DNA of 21,347 bases. Origin: Spirochaetales bacterium UBA1265 (GTDB lineage Bacteria; Spirochaetota; Spirochaetia; Sphaerochaetales; Sphaerochaetaceae). Position numbers and translations under genes: made by a program. Positions 1 to 7,771 of the stretch are shown one piece after another. The DNA is taken from positions 1 to 21,347 of the forward strand of contig DBVL01000101.1 of NCBI GenBank assembly GCA_002308475.1, written 5' to 3'. The notes under the pieces were generated by a model that searched no databases, was not told where the DNA came from, and saw only the letters and a program-made list of their open reading frames with translations. The first letter of the stretch is position 1; every line of letters starts with the position of its first letter.

Positions 1-1220
1 GTGGGGTTCACGGCCTTGTCGGTGGATATCATAACCATCTGCTCCACATCATATTGCAGACATTTCTCGGCGACGTTGCGGGAGCCGTAGACATTGGCCA
101 GCACCGCCTCGCAGGGGTTCTCTTCCATAAGCGGAACGTGCTTGTAGGCTGCGGCATGGAAGATAAGATCCGGCTTATATTCATTTATGATTCTGAAAAC
201 TTTCTCACCATTGCGGACATCACACACAACAGGAACAACTTTATCAGACCATTCCCTCTCGTAGTCGAGAAGTCTCAGGGCCAGATCATGAAGTTCTGTC
301 TCATCTATATCCAACAGCACTACTCTCTCAGGATTGTACTCCATAACCTGTTTACAGATTTCTGAACCTATGGAACCGCCGGCACCTGTAACAAGGATGG
401 TCTTGCTGTCAATCATCTCAAACAGAGGTTCATGGTCTATAGTGTAGAGCTTTCTGCCCAGAAGGTCTGAGTAGTCTATGTCTCTTACTGACACATCTGC
501 TCTTCCACGGGTCTCAAAAAGAGCAGGAACAATCTTGACGTCTACTCCGGCGTTCTTGCATTCTCTTGCAGCCTTCTGGATCTTATCAGATGAAATACCT
601 GTTACAGCAATAATAAGAACATTGTATTTTGAACGCTGGAAAATGGAGTGAAGATCCTTCAATGTTCCAAGTACGGGAATCCCGAACTCAATTCTTCCCT
701 TAAGATCAATATTATCATCTATAAAACCAGTGACCTTGTAGTCAAACTTTCCCTTGTTTGAAAGTCTGGCCATGGTACAGCCAAGTTCTCCAGCTCCGTA
801 AACAAGAGCCACAGGAAGACCTGAGGACTTTTCAAAAATCTCCCTGTCTCTAATAAACCTGTAGACGACCCTGGAACCCAAGACCGCACAGCCTGACAGT
901 ACGCCTCCAACCAGGATTCCTCTTGTCATGTAATAATGAAAGCCGAGTCTTACACCGACTATCAGAAAGGCCACAAGAACTGCAGGGACAATGGAAAGAG
1001 CCACTCTCTCAACAAGTTCCAATGAACTGCTTTCAACTCTGATCCTGTAGAAATCAGACAGGAAAAGAAACAAGAGATACGCCGCCGATATGATAAGAGC
1101 CAAGTAAACGTTAGTCTCCTCAAGAACTCCGCTCACAAGCCAGAATGAACCAATATTTGAAATGGAAATAAGCAAAAAATCCAACAGTATCAGATAAATG
1201 ATTTTCTTTCGTTGACGCAT
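1..1220 (-). CDS. CapD/WbpM/FlaA1-type nucleoside-diphosphate-sugar epimerase/dehydratase, C-terminus cut by window edge
   Basis: Membrane-anchored enzyme of the family that converts UDP-GlcNAc-type sugars for surface polysaccharide synthesis. The reading frame is open from an ATG at 1220 to the window edge (406 codons; the family is usually about 600). About four hydrophobic segments lie in residues 8-108. A first Rossmann-like nucleotide site (VYGAGELG) is near residue 140, in the CoA-binding-like domain. The catalytic short-chain dehydrogenase domain begins with TGAGGSIG near residue 275, followed by LLDIDETELHDL, HAAAYKHVPLMEENP and STDKAVNP, all hallmarks of this family. The catalytic Met/Tyr-x3-Lys segment would lie just beyond the edge. 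A GGGAGGAAGGG Shine-Dalgarno tract sits upstream, and the ModE-like gene ends 32 nt before. The family call is firm; the exact sugar substrate cannot be read. Confidence 0.92.
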   Translation of the reverse strand, partial: MRQRKKIIYLILLDFLLISISNIGSFWLVSGVLEETNVYLALIISAAYLLFLFLSDFYRIRVESSSLELVERVALSIVPAVLVAFLIVGVRLGFHYYMTRGILVGGVLSGCAVLGSRVVYRFIRDREIFEKSSGLPVALVYGAGELGCTMARLSNKGKFDYKVTGFIDDNIDLKGRIEFGIPVLGTLKDLHSIFQRSKYNVLIIAVTGISSDKIQKAARECKNAGVDVKIVPALFETRGRADVSVRDIDYSDLLGRKLYTIDHEPLFEMIDSKTILVTGAGGSIGSEICKQVMEYNPERVVLLDIDETELHDLALRLLDYEREWSDKVVPVVCDVRNGEKVFRIINEYKPDLIFHAAAYKHVPLMEENPCEAVLANVYGSRNVAEKCLQYDVEQMVMISTDKAVNP

Positions 1221-1252
1221 AACTACAGACCCTTCCTCCCTGTTTCAGCCCT

Positions 1253-1615
1253 TCACTCCCGCGCTTCTATCTCAAGTTTATCATATTTAGCGGAAAAGCG
1301 TTCAAACGGCTCCTGCATTAAAACTTTACACTCTTTTTGAAAAGAATCATAGATTTCCATGAAAGAAACTGCAAAGGGAGTCAGAGAAGCTCCTACCCTT
1401 TCCTTGCCTCCGCGTTTTCTCTCTATGATCCTGTGCCCAAGGGCAGCCTCAAGATTCTCTATCATGCCATAGGCTTTTGAGTAGGAAATACCTATTTCGG
1501 CAGCAGCAGATCTGAGAGAGCCGAGCCTCATTATGCTCTGCATGAGCCATAGAACTCCTATGCCCATGAACTTCCCTTTCTCATCCTCAAGATAAATCTT
1601 GGTTTTCAGTTTCAT
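1253..1615 (-). CDS. ModE N-terminal-type winged-helix regulator, lacking molybdate-binding (MOP) domains
   Basis: 120-residue DNA-binding protein matching the N-terminal LysR-like helix-turn-helix of ModE, the molybdate-responsive repressor. Visible family features are the helix run GSLRSAAAEIGISYSKAYG (about residues 33-51), the wing region with RGGKERVGASLTP (about 73-85), and a C-terminal dimerisation-like helix. Full ModE proteins carry two C-terminal molybdate-binding domains; none is present, so effector sensing would have to differ or be absent. The start is placed at the ATG at 1615 because GGAGG lies 4 nt upstream; the frame continues 17 codons further into the end of ligA, but that part has no such signal. 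It begins 16 nt after ligA. In this operon a molybdenum-linked regulator fits the upstream molybdenum-hydroxylase-like trio, but the target is unknown. Confidence 0.8.
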   Translation of the reverse strand: MKLKTKIYLEDEKGKFMGIGVLWLMQSIMRLGSLRSAAAEIGISYSKAYGMIENLEAALGHRIIERKRGGKERVGASLTPFAVSFMEIYDSFQKECKVLMQEPFERFSAKYDKLEIEARE

Positions 1616-1631
1616 ACGCCCTCCACCACAC

Positions 1632-3734
1632 TCAATCAAACAATCCGGGAGGCTCCTCCGAGACACCGCGTCTCTCTACTTCCCCTCCGTTAAGCATCTT
1701 CAAAAACTCTTCTTCTCCAACAACACGCACACCGAGACTTACTGCTTTCTGGAGTTTGCTTCCTGCATTTGCACCTGCAAGAAGACAGGTCGTTTTGGAG
1801 GAGACAGAACTCACCTCAGTGCCACCACGCCTTACTATCTCTTCCATGGCCTTTTCCCTTGGCTTGAAATTCTCAAAAGTTCCGGTCACACACCAGCTCT
1901 GTCCTGCAAAAATCTGCTCAACCGGGCTCTCCTCATCAGTTTTTGAGACAGACATGGACAGGCCAAAGCCCTCTAGGTCTTTTATGAGGCGTAGCATGTT
2001 CTCTTCATGGAGAGAGTCCACTATCAGGTGTGCTGTCACTGGTCCTATCCCATCTATGGCAGAGAGCTGGTCCTCCGTGGCGGAAAGAAGCTTTTCCATG
2101 CTGTCAAAGCCGGCACCGGTCACCAGCTCCACCGCTTTTTTACCAAATTCAGGAATACCAAGAGAAACCAGAACTCGGGTAAACGGCGCCTTGACAGCCT
2201 CCTTTACAGCCTTTGAGATAGCCTCAGTCTTCTTGACACCAAAGCCTTCTACCCCGTCAAACACAAGAATGTTCCAATCAAAGGTGAAGATATCCTGAAT
2301 CCGTCTTATGTAGTTTTTATCGTACAGGATCTCAAGTGTTTTTGTTCCCAGCCCCTCTATATCCATCTGCTTCTTTGCACAGAAAAAATCCAATGAGCCT
2401 TTCTCTCTTGCAGGGCATTCATGATTACTGCAGAAAGTGTGGGCTCCCTTCTTTATAAGAAGACTTGAACAGACTGGACACTGCTGTGGCATACTCCACG
2501 TAGTATTTCCCTTATTGTTTTTCTCAATAACAGATTCAACGGCAGGTATGACATCTCCCCTCTTGCTTATCTCAACGGTATCTCCCACCGCCAGCTCAAG
2601 AGAGTCCACATAGTCCTGATTGTGGAGTGTTATGTTTTTGATCACAGATCCAGAAAGCTCCGTGGCAGAGATTCTTGCCATGGGAGTTATTCTTCCGGTT
2701 CTTCCAACCTGAACATCTATGCTCTCAACCACCGCTTGAGCCTGCGGGGCTTCAAACTTATAGGCCATGGCCCATTTAGGATGGTGCTCAGTCCACCCCA
2801 TAAGATCTCTCTGACCTATCTCATTCACCTTCAGCACAAGACCGTCTATCTCGTAAGCAAGAGAAGGACGGATGGCTGTCCTGGCCTTTATATCCTGCTC
2901 TATATCTTCAAAACTTCCGGCAAACCCCTCAAGAGAGGCCTCTGCCAGCTTTCTCTGAGCTTCCTCACGGGTCTTGCAGAAACAGCTTATATTTCTGTCC
3001 ACCTTGAATCCTAGATCCTTAAGATGACTGAGAATCTCCAAGTGGTCTGAAAACGGAGCGTTCTCCCAGAAGCCCTCGTAGCAGAACATGGAAAGAGGGA
3101 CACGGGCAGTATCCGAGCTCTTTATCCTTCTGATTGTTCCTGCGGCCAGGTTTCTCGGGTTTGCATAAGGTTCATCAAGTGTAAGATTTATTCTCTGAAA
3201 ATCCTCTTTAGGGAGAAAAACCTCGCCCCTGACTGCAAGGGTCTCAGGCTTGGTAAGGCGCAGAGGAACGCTGTGAATGGTCCTGACATTTGCAGTCACA
3301 TCATTTCCTACAAATCCGTTTCCACGGGTTACGGCCTTCTCAAGAACTCCGTCCTTGTAGTACAGAACTATGGAGAAACCGTCTATCTTCTCTTCCAGAA
3401 CAAAACTAAGGCTGTTTGTTGAGGAGTTCCGTATGCACTTGTCTATAAATGAGTGGACTTCCTGTACGCTGTAGGCTTTGTCCAGACTGAGCACCGGTAT
3501 GCTGTGTTCAACTTCCGGAAAATCTGAAGACAGGTCACTTCCAACCCTCTGGGTGGGTGAATCCGGTGTTTTGAGTTCTGGATACTTGGATTCAAGAGCA
3601 AGCAGTTCATCAAACAGCTTGTCATACTCAAGGTCAGAGACCTCAGCCTTGCCACTCACATAGTACGAGTGCTGGTATCTGATAAGTAAAGAGTGAAGCT
3701 GCTGTACACGGGCTAAGACAGTTTTATCTTCCAT
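1632..3734 (-). CDS. ligA: NAD-dependent DNA ligase LigA
   Basis: Seals nicks in duplex DNA during replication and repair using NAD. The 700-residue protein has the full architecture: Ia domain (HSYYVSGKAEVSDLEYD, about 22-38), adenylation domain with active-site Lys116 in EEKIDG, EIDGLVLKV (295-303) and KWAMAYKF (320-327), OB fold (VGRTGRITPMA, 343-353), a Cys4 zinc finger (C419, C422, C435, C440), helix-hairpin-helix repeats (for example IDGIGPVTAHLI), and a C-terminal BRCT domain with the typical VTGTF start. A modest insertion around residues 262-288 precedes the EIDG motif. The ATG at 3734 has only a weak upstream purine stretch; rsmD ends 18 nt before it, so translation may be coupled. 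The protein appears intact. Confidence 0.98.
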   Translation of the reverse strand: MEDKTVLARVQQLHSLLIRYQHSYYVSGKAEVSDLEYDKLFDELLALESKYPELKTPDSPTQRVGSDLSSDFPEVEHSIPVLSLDKAYSVQEVHSFIDKCIRNSSTNSLSFVLEEKIDGFSIVLYYKDGVLEKAVTRGNGFVGNDVTANVRTIHSVPLRLTKPETLAVRGEVFLPKEDFQRINLTLDEPYANPRNLAAGTIRRIKSSDTARVPLSMFCYEGFWENAPFSDHLEILSHLKDLGFKVDRNISCFCKTREEAQRKLAEASLEGFAGSFEDIEQDIKARTAIRPSLAYEIDGLVLKVNEIGQRDLMGWTEHHPKWAMAYKFEAPQAQAVVESIDVQVGRTGRITPMARISATELSGSVIKNITLHNQDYVDSLELAVGDTVEISKRGDVIPAVESVIEKNNKGNTTWSMPQQCPVCSSLLIKKGAHTFCSNHECPAREKGSLDFFCAKKQMDIEGLGTKTLEILYDKNYIRRIQDIFTFDWNILVFDGVEGFGVKKTEAISKAVKEAVKAPFTRVLVSLGIPEFGKKAVELVTGAGFDSMEKLLSATEDQLSAIDGIGPVTAHLIVDSLHEENMLRLIKDLEGFGLSMSVSKTDEESPVEQIFAGQSWCVTGTFENFKPREKAMEEIVRRGGTEVSSVSSKTTCLLAGANAGSKLQKAVSLGVRVVGEEEFLKMLNGGEVERRGVSEEPPGLFD

Positions 3735-3752
3735 ACAGATATTTTATTCCCG

Positions 3753-4322
3753 TTAAATTTTTTCTTCAATCATCCTGTAGAACTTAATCATGTTCCGTCC
3801 GTATTTGCGGGTGTCTATCAACCTCAGATCCCCTATCTGCTCTTCCCACTGGCTTTCTTCTGCCGCAGGAATATGGATTATAAACAGTCCGCCAGGAACC
3901 ACGGCCTTTTTCTTGTTCACCAGATAAGCTATCTTTGTTTTGTTTTCCATGGGGAATGGAGGGTCTGCATAGACTATATCGTAGCTGGTCTTGCAGGCCG
4001 GTATGTAGACAAGAACGTCTGAGAAGAACAGCTGGATATGGCACTCATCCTTTGCAAAACTTATGTTCTGTTCCATGATGGGGCGTTTCTTTCTGTCCAT
4101 TTCCACACAGTGAACCGTAGTTGCACCGCGGGAGGCAGCCTCCAGACCAATACAGGCGCTACCGGAAAAGAGATCACAGAAGCTATAGCCGTCAAGAGGT
4201 CCCAGTATGCTGAACAGAGACTCCCTCATACGGTCCATGGCAGGGCGTATCTCCATACTTCCCTCAGGAATGATCACCTTACGGTTGCAGTACTTTCCAC
4301 CTGTAATCCTCATTTTCAGCAT
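3753..4322 (-). CDS. rsmD: 16S rRNA (guanine966-N2)-methyltransferase RsmD
   Basis: SAM-dependent methyltransferase that modifies G966 of 16S rRNA in the small ribosomal subunit. The 189-residue protein shows the RsmD signature set: RITGG (5-9), RPAMDRMRESLFSIL (26-40), SAM-binding motif DLFSGSACIGLEA (50-62), acidic motif EMD (74-76) and the catalytic DPPF (120-123). Its length is normal for the family. The start ATG at 4322 has GGAGGG 4 nt upstream; a second ATG three codons in is a less likely start. It lies 10 nt after the FAD-subunit gene and 18 nt before ligA, inside the long minus-strand operon. In many bacteria rsmD pairs with coaD; here it does not. Confidence 0.96.
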   Translation of the reverse strand: MLKMRITGGKYCNRKVIIPEGSMEIRPAMDRMRESLFSILGPLDGYSFCDLFSGSACIGLEAASRGATTVHCVEMDRKKRPIMEQNISFAKDECHIQLFFSDVLVYIPACKTSYDIVYADPPFPMENKTKIAYLVNKKKAVVPGGLFIIHIPAAEESQWEEQIGDLRLIDTRKYGRNMIKFYRMIEEKI

Positions 4323-4332
4323 AGGCCCTCCA

Positions 4333-5247
4333 TCAGAACACCAGGTAGTCGGTATTCAAATCAAATAGAACTGTGAGAAGAAGGCGCTTTGCCCTTTCAA
4401 CCTGTATGTTTGTGACCTTTGGAAAAGAGGCTCTTATCTCTGAGGCCAACCTGCTTCCAAGCTTGTTTATCTGAGATGTACGCATGGGGAGGGTTATTCC
4501 TGAGAGCATGGAGTCAAAATCTGCGCTGGCAAAGAAGCCAGCCACCGGGAAGACTATTCTAAGTGAGGCATCTGCTATTATGCCTTTGCTGTCTTTGAAT
4601 ACAAGGGCAAAGATCACTGATGAAGAACTCTCATGCATGGGAGAGCCCAAGGTTCTGTAGAATTGTTTGAAGCCTTCCTGGGACGGTATACGGAGACGAG
4701 TCAGTATGGCATTGGCCGAAAGGCCGTATTCTCCGTCGGGGCCGTAGAGTTTGGGTATGGAGAGCCATCTTGAGGTGACTTTGATTCTGTCTGAGCGACC
4801 ACGTTTGGTGAAGAATCTGACCTCTGCTTCCGCGCCAACAGCTGACAGGTAGCAAGGGAAGGCAAAGCGGATAGAGTCAGTGCACAGGGCACCACCTATG
4901 GTCATCTGGCTTCTTATGCTTGAAGATGAGAGGCTCCTAAGGGCCTTATCCAGTGGGCGGCTGATTATGTAGCTTCCGGTTCCAAGCAGAGTTTCAAGGG
5001 AAACAGCGCTTCCAACATCCACATACTTTTCCAAGTGGTAGACCCTGGAAAGCTCGGATACCTGAGATGTGAGGACTATGTCTTTTGACTTTATATCCGG
5101 GTAGAAACCGTCTCTGGACATGATGAATGTGCCTCCGCCGAAGATAACAGCATCCGGATTCTTTGCCTTTATGTTTATCAGCTCTGTCAGTGTTTTCGGA
5201 GTGTAGACTGAGACTGCTCCCAGTCCTGAATTGTTAGTTCCTGCCAA
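4333..5247 (-). CDS. FAD-binding subunit of a xanthine dehydrogenase/CO dehydrogenase-type molybdenum hydroxylase
   Basis: 304-residue CoxM/XdhB-type flavoprotein that would pass electrons from the Fe-S subunit to an acceptor. The FAD-binding motifs of the family are present: FGGGT (36-40) and TIGGALCT (116-123, usually TIGGN), followed by the C-terminal domain with the FYRTLG-type segment. The start codon is TTG at 5247, supported by AGGAGG 7 nt upstream; there is no ATG nearby that fits. The gene overlaps the 2Fe-2S gene by 14 nt and ends 10 nt before rsmD. Unlike the large subunit, its cofactor motifs look conserved. The electron acceptor and substrate cannot be inferred. Confidence 0.88.
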   Translation of the reverse strand: MAGTNNSGLGAVSVYTPKTLTELINIKAKNPDAVIFGGGTFIMSRDGFYPDIKSKDIVLTSQVSELSRVYHLEKYVDVGSAVSLETLLGTGSYIISRPLDKALRSLSSSSIRSQMTIGGALCTDSIRFAFPCYLSAVGAEAEVRFFTKRGRSDRIKVTSRWLSIPKLYGPDGEYGLSANAILTRLRIPSQEGFKQFYRTLGSPMHESSSSVIFALVFKDSKGIIADASLRIVFPVAGFFASADFDSMLSGITLPMRTSQINKLGSRLASEIRASFPKVTNIQVERAKRLLLTVLFDLNTDYLVF

Positions 5248-5734
5248 TCCTGTTCCTCCTGTTCTTTAGAGCCACCCTGATAACTGTCTCAATCTGTCTC
5301 ATCTCAAGGCACTTGCAGCTGTTCATTCCCATTTCTCTGGCAATCAGATCCCTATCCAAGGTATTTTTTCTTGTGTTTTCCAAATCTATCATATTCAGAA
5401 TGCCCTCTATCATGAGGGTTTTTGAGGCATAGCACTGCTCACAGGGAGAAATACCTGTTTCCGCGTAGGCTTTCTCTATATCTTTGCATGGTCGTGTTCT
5501 CCTGAAACCATCTATGGTAAGAATGACAGCATTTGTCAGACGGAAGGCTGGAACCAAGCAGGAGAGGACGCACCGGCCGTTTAGAAGAACCGCACAGTTT
5601 CCGCAGATGGCCCCACGACAGGCACTGTTTGAGGGAAATGTCTCCACTCTCTCCTGAAGAATCTTGTTCATAGGTTTCTCCGCATTCACGTTCAAAAGCT
5701 GGGTCACGCCGTCTATGGTGCATTTAATCAACAT
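5234..5734 (-). CDS. 2Fe-2S subunit of a xanthine dehydrogenase-type molybdenum hydroxylase
   Basis: 166-residue CoxS/XdhC-type ferredoxin-like subunit. The plant-type N-terminal cluster is complete (C39, C44, C47, C59 in ACRGAICGNC...LSC). The second, alpha-helical-domain cluster is also complete (C98 and C101 in PCEQC; C140 and C142 in SCKC), although the usual CGFCTPG and CRCTGY contexts have drifted. The ATG at 5734 has AAGGAG 8 nt upstream, inside the end of the large-subunit gene (11-nt overlap). The 3' end overlaps the FAD gene by 14 nt, a sign of tight translational coupling of the three subunits. Two clusters intact argues that electron transfer still occurs. Confidence 0.92.
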   Translation of the reverse strand: MLIKCTIDGVTQLLNVNAEKPMNKILQERVETFPSNSACRGAICGNCAVLLNGRCVLSCLVPAFRLTNAVILTIDGFRRTRPCKDIEKAYAETGISPCEQCYASKTLMIEGILNMIDLENTRKNTLDRDLIAREMGMNSCKCLEMRQIETVIRVALKNRRNRIGRN

Positions 5735-7757
5735 TCTGTGGCTCCTTATTTGAAGATTCCAGCACTGAAGCTATAAGATCTGCAGTAACAGGAACAGTGG
5801 TCATTGAAGATGAAAGGGCCTGGCTGAGGGCATTCAGCAGAGCTGAAGAGACCAGACCTCTGATAAGAGCTGTTGCAGAGCTCAGTGGTCCGTTTGAGTC
5901 TTCTGAAAGATCCAGCTCTATCCTGCAGGACAGCTCTGCGCAAGGGCAGATCTCAGAAATGATATTTGCTGCCGTCTGTCTCACCTTTCTCAAAAAGCGT
6001 GGCCTGTTCACTATCCGTCCCATAGCAATGGATATCCACACTCCATCTATTCTTGGAGTGAGAAGAACCGGGTCAATGGACAGGGACACAACAGCAGTTC
6101 CGGAGCAGTCCGTACCTGTTATGACACCTTTCCAGTGTGTGTTTTCAAACACCGAGCCTTTCCTTGTTTCAAGCAGATCAGTATTATTGCTCTTTTCAGG
6201 CATGGGAGCTGATGAATGCCTTACAATAGGCAGTTCTTCTCCTTCTTCAAGTGCTTTCTTTATTGATGTGCAAGTCTCAAGAATCCAGCTGGAAACGTAC
6301 CTTATATCCCTTGAGAGAGCGCTCGGACCTATATCTGAGACACCATCAGCATTTATGTCTTCAAAGAAAACATCTGACTCATCCACTCCAAGAACCTTGG
6401 ATACTATCATGGCCCAGGTGTGGAGCATGATTGAGCCAGGGGCTGAGCCACAGCTGATTGTCACACTCCTGTCCGCATCCATCCTGACACTTATATTGCT
6501 GTCTTTCAAAAGGCTGAAGCAGTAGGAAAAGCCCTGGTTTCCTTCTCCGCTGGCTATCCCTATTCCTCTTGAATAATCAATGAACGGATTTATTCTGCTG
6601 TGTTTTATTCCGCTTTGGTTATCTACTGCGTACTGACGCGAGAACTCGCTGTCTTTCACTGCATTCTCTATGGTTTTCTCAATAGCCTCAAACCGCGTTG
6701 AGTCCTTTATGCAGTCATGCAGTTCCGTCTTGGCAAGATACCTTGTCTTCCATATATCCGGAGAGGATCCGGTAAGGCGGGCCACCTTGCTGAAATGAGA
6801 TTCAACCATGCACATTCCCAAAGAGTAGCCGGCATCTGAGAATATGTTTGCAGGGGCACTCAGACTTCTGAAAACCCTGACTCTGCTCTTCATGGCCTTA
6901 ATTCCGTAGGGAGGAACCATTCCAGCTAAAAGCCCCAGACAGAGCTCGGAACGGAAGGAAGCAAAAGCACCGGCATCCACAACAGCATCTGTCAGAAGAG
7001 CTACAGGAGTCCCCTTGGAGTCAACCACTGACTCTATATGAGCCTTAACTGCAGGGCTGAATGAAGACATTTCGGAAGTAAGGACCACAGCTGAACCGGT
7101 CTTCACAGAAGCCTTTGCAGCTATGACCGCGGTAAAAAGCGGCGTGTTCAGCAACTGGTCATTCGGAGCATAGTATTCCTGGTTGTAAACTATAACCTTC
7201 TTCGGATCCATATTCATGACTTTTGCCACTTCCCTCTTTATCATAAGAGGCCACTGGGAAGCCACATTTATCCTAAGGATATCCCCATCCATAAAGGCGT
7301 ATGTATGTCTGTCACTTATAGATGCGCTTTTATAACTCTTCACATCAAAGAGACTCTTTATGCGTCTGAAGCCCTCTTTGGGCTCCTCTGAAAAGTACTG
7401 GTCTGCGTCTCCGTAGCTCCAGAGAAGCTCAGTTCCGGTCTCCTCACTTTTGAAGGGAAGAGACTCTTCATCATAGATAACACGGATCTTCTTGCAGAAG
7501 ACATCCACACTCTCATGGTCCTTGCCGAAAACAGCCAGAAGAGGCTGGCCTGCATACAGTGCTGTGTCTGTAGGAAAGACGGGACAGGAGTCATCTATTA
7601 CCGTAATAATCTCATCACAGTCGGAGGCACCAAGAACACATATGTTTTTGTTCTCTTCCATCTCCAGAGATGAGAAGTGCCCGACCTTGCTTGCGCAGTA
7701 AAGGCGGCCAACAAGTAAAGAGGTTGCATTTGGAAAAATTTGAGACATGTCAGTCAT
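5724..7757 (-). CDS. Divergent molybdopterin-type large subunit of a xanthine dehydrogenase/aldehyde oxidase-like complex
   Basis: 677-residue protein, about 80-100 residues shorter than usual for XdhA/CoxL. The alpha/beta-hammerhead domain is recognisable (YAGQPLLAVFGKDHESVDVF, 68-87), as are the ASQWP strand motif (166-170) and the VESHFSKVARLTGSSPDIW region (318-336, normally ExxMDELAxxLGxDPxxxR). The usual cofactor elements are not: EYYAPNDQ (194-201) replaces the GGGFGxK loop, FSDAGY (306-311) stands where RGFG is expected, APGSIML (439-445) replaces the GQG loop, and no GxGE catalytic Glu is seen near the C-terminus (SNGPLSSA, 621-628). The start ATG at 7757 lacks a clear ribosome site, 14 nt after recG. 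Family membership is good, but molybdenum-cofactor binding is doubtful, so enzymatic function is unknown. Confidence 0.8.
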   Translation of the reverse strand: MTDMSQIFPNATSLLVGRLYCASKVGHFSSLEMEENKNICVLGASDCDEIITVIDDSCPVFPTDTALYAGQPLLAVFGKDHESVDVFCKKIRVIYDEESLPFKSEETGTELLWSYGDADQYFSEEPKEGFRRIKSLFDVKSYKSASISDRHTYAFMDGDILRINVASQWPLMIKREVAKVMNMDPKKVIVYNQEYYAPNDQLLNTPLFTAVIAAKASVKTGSAVVLTSEMSSFSPAVKAHIESVVDSKGTPVALLTDAVVDAGAFASFRSELCLGLLAGMVPPYGIKAMKSRVRVFRSLSAPANIFSDAGYSLGMCMVESHFSKVARLTGSSPDIWKTRYLAKTELHDCIKDSTRFEAIEKTIENAVKDSEFSRQYAVDNQSGIKHSRINPFIDYSRGIGIASGEGNQGFSYCFSLLKDSNISVRMDADRSVTISCGSAPGSIMLHTWAMIVSKVLGVDESDVFFEDINADGVSDIGPSALSRDIRYVSSWILETCTSIKKALEEGEELPIVRHSSAPMPEKSNNTDLLETRKGSVFENTHWKGVITGTDCSGTAVVSLSIDPVLLTPRIDGVWISIAMGRIVNRPRFLRKVRQTAANIISEICPCAELSCRIELDLSEDSNGPLSSATALIRGLVSSALLNALSQALSSSMTTVPVTADLIASVLESSNKEPQNVD

Positions 7758-7771
7758 AGGTCAATAGTATA

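Noticed and set aside
1756..2298. A 180-codon plus-strand open frame
   Set aside because: Antisense to the HhH and BRCT region of ligA.
5797..6525. A 242-codon plus-strand open frame
   Set aside because: It lies fully antisense to the large oxidoreductase subunit, which has recognisable family motifs; the antisense translation is low-complexity and resembles no family.
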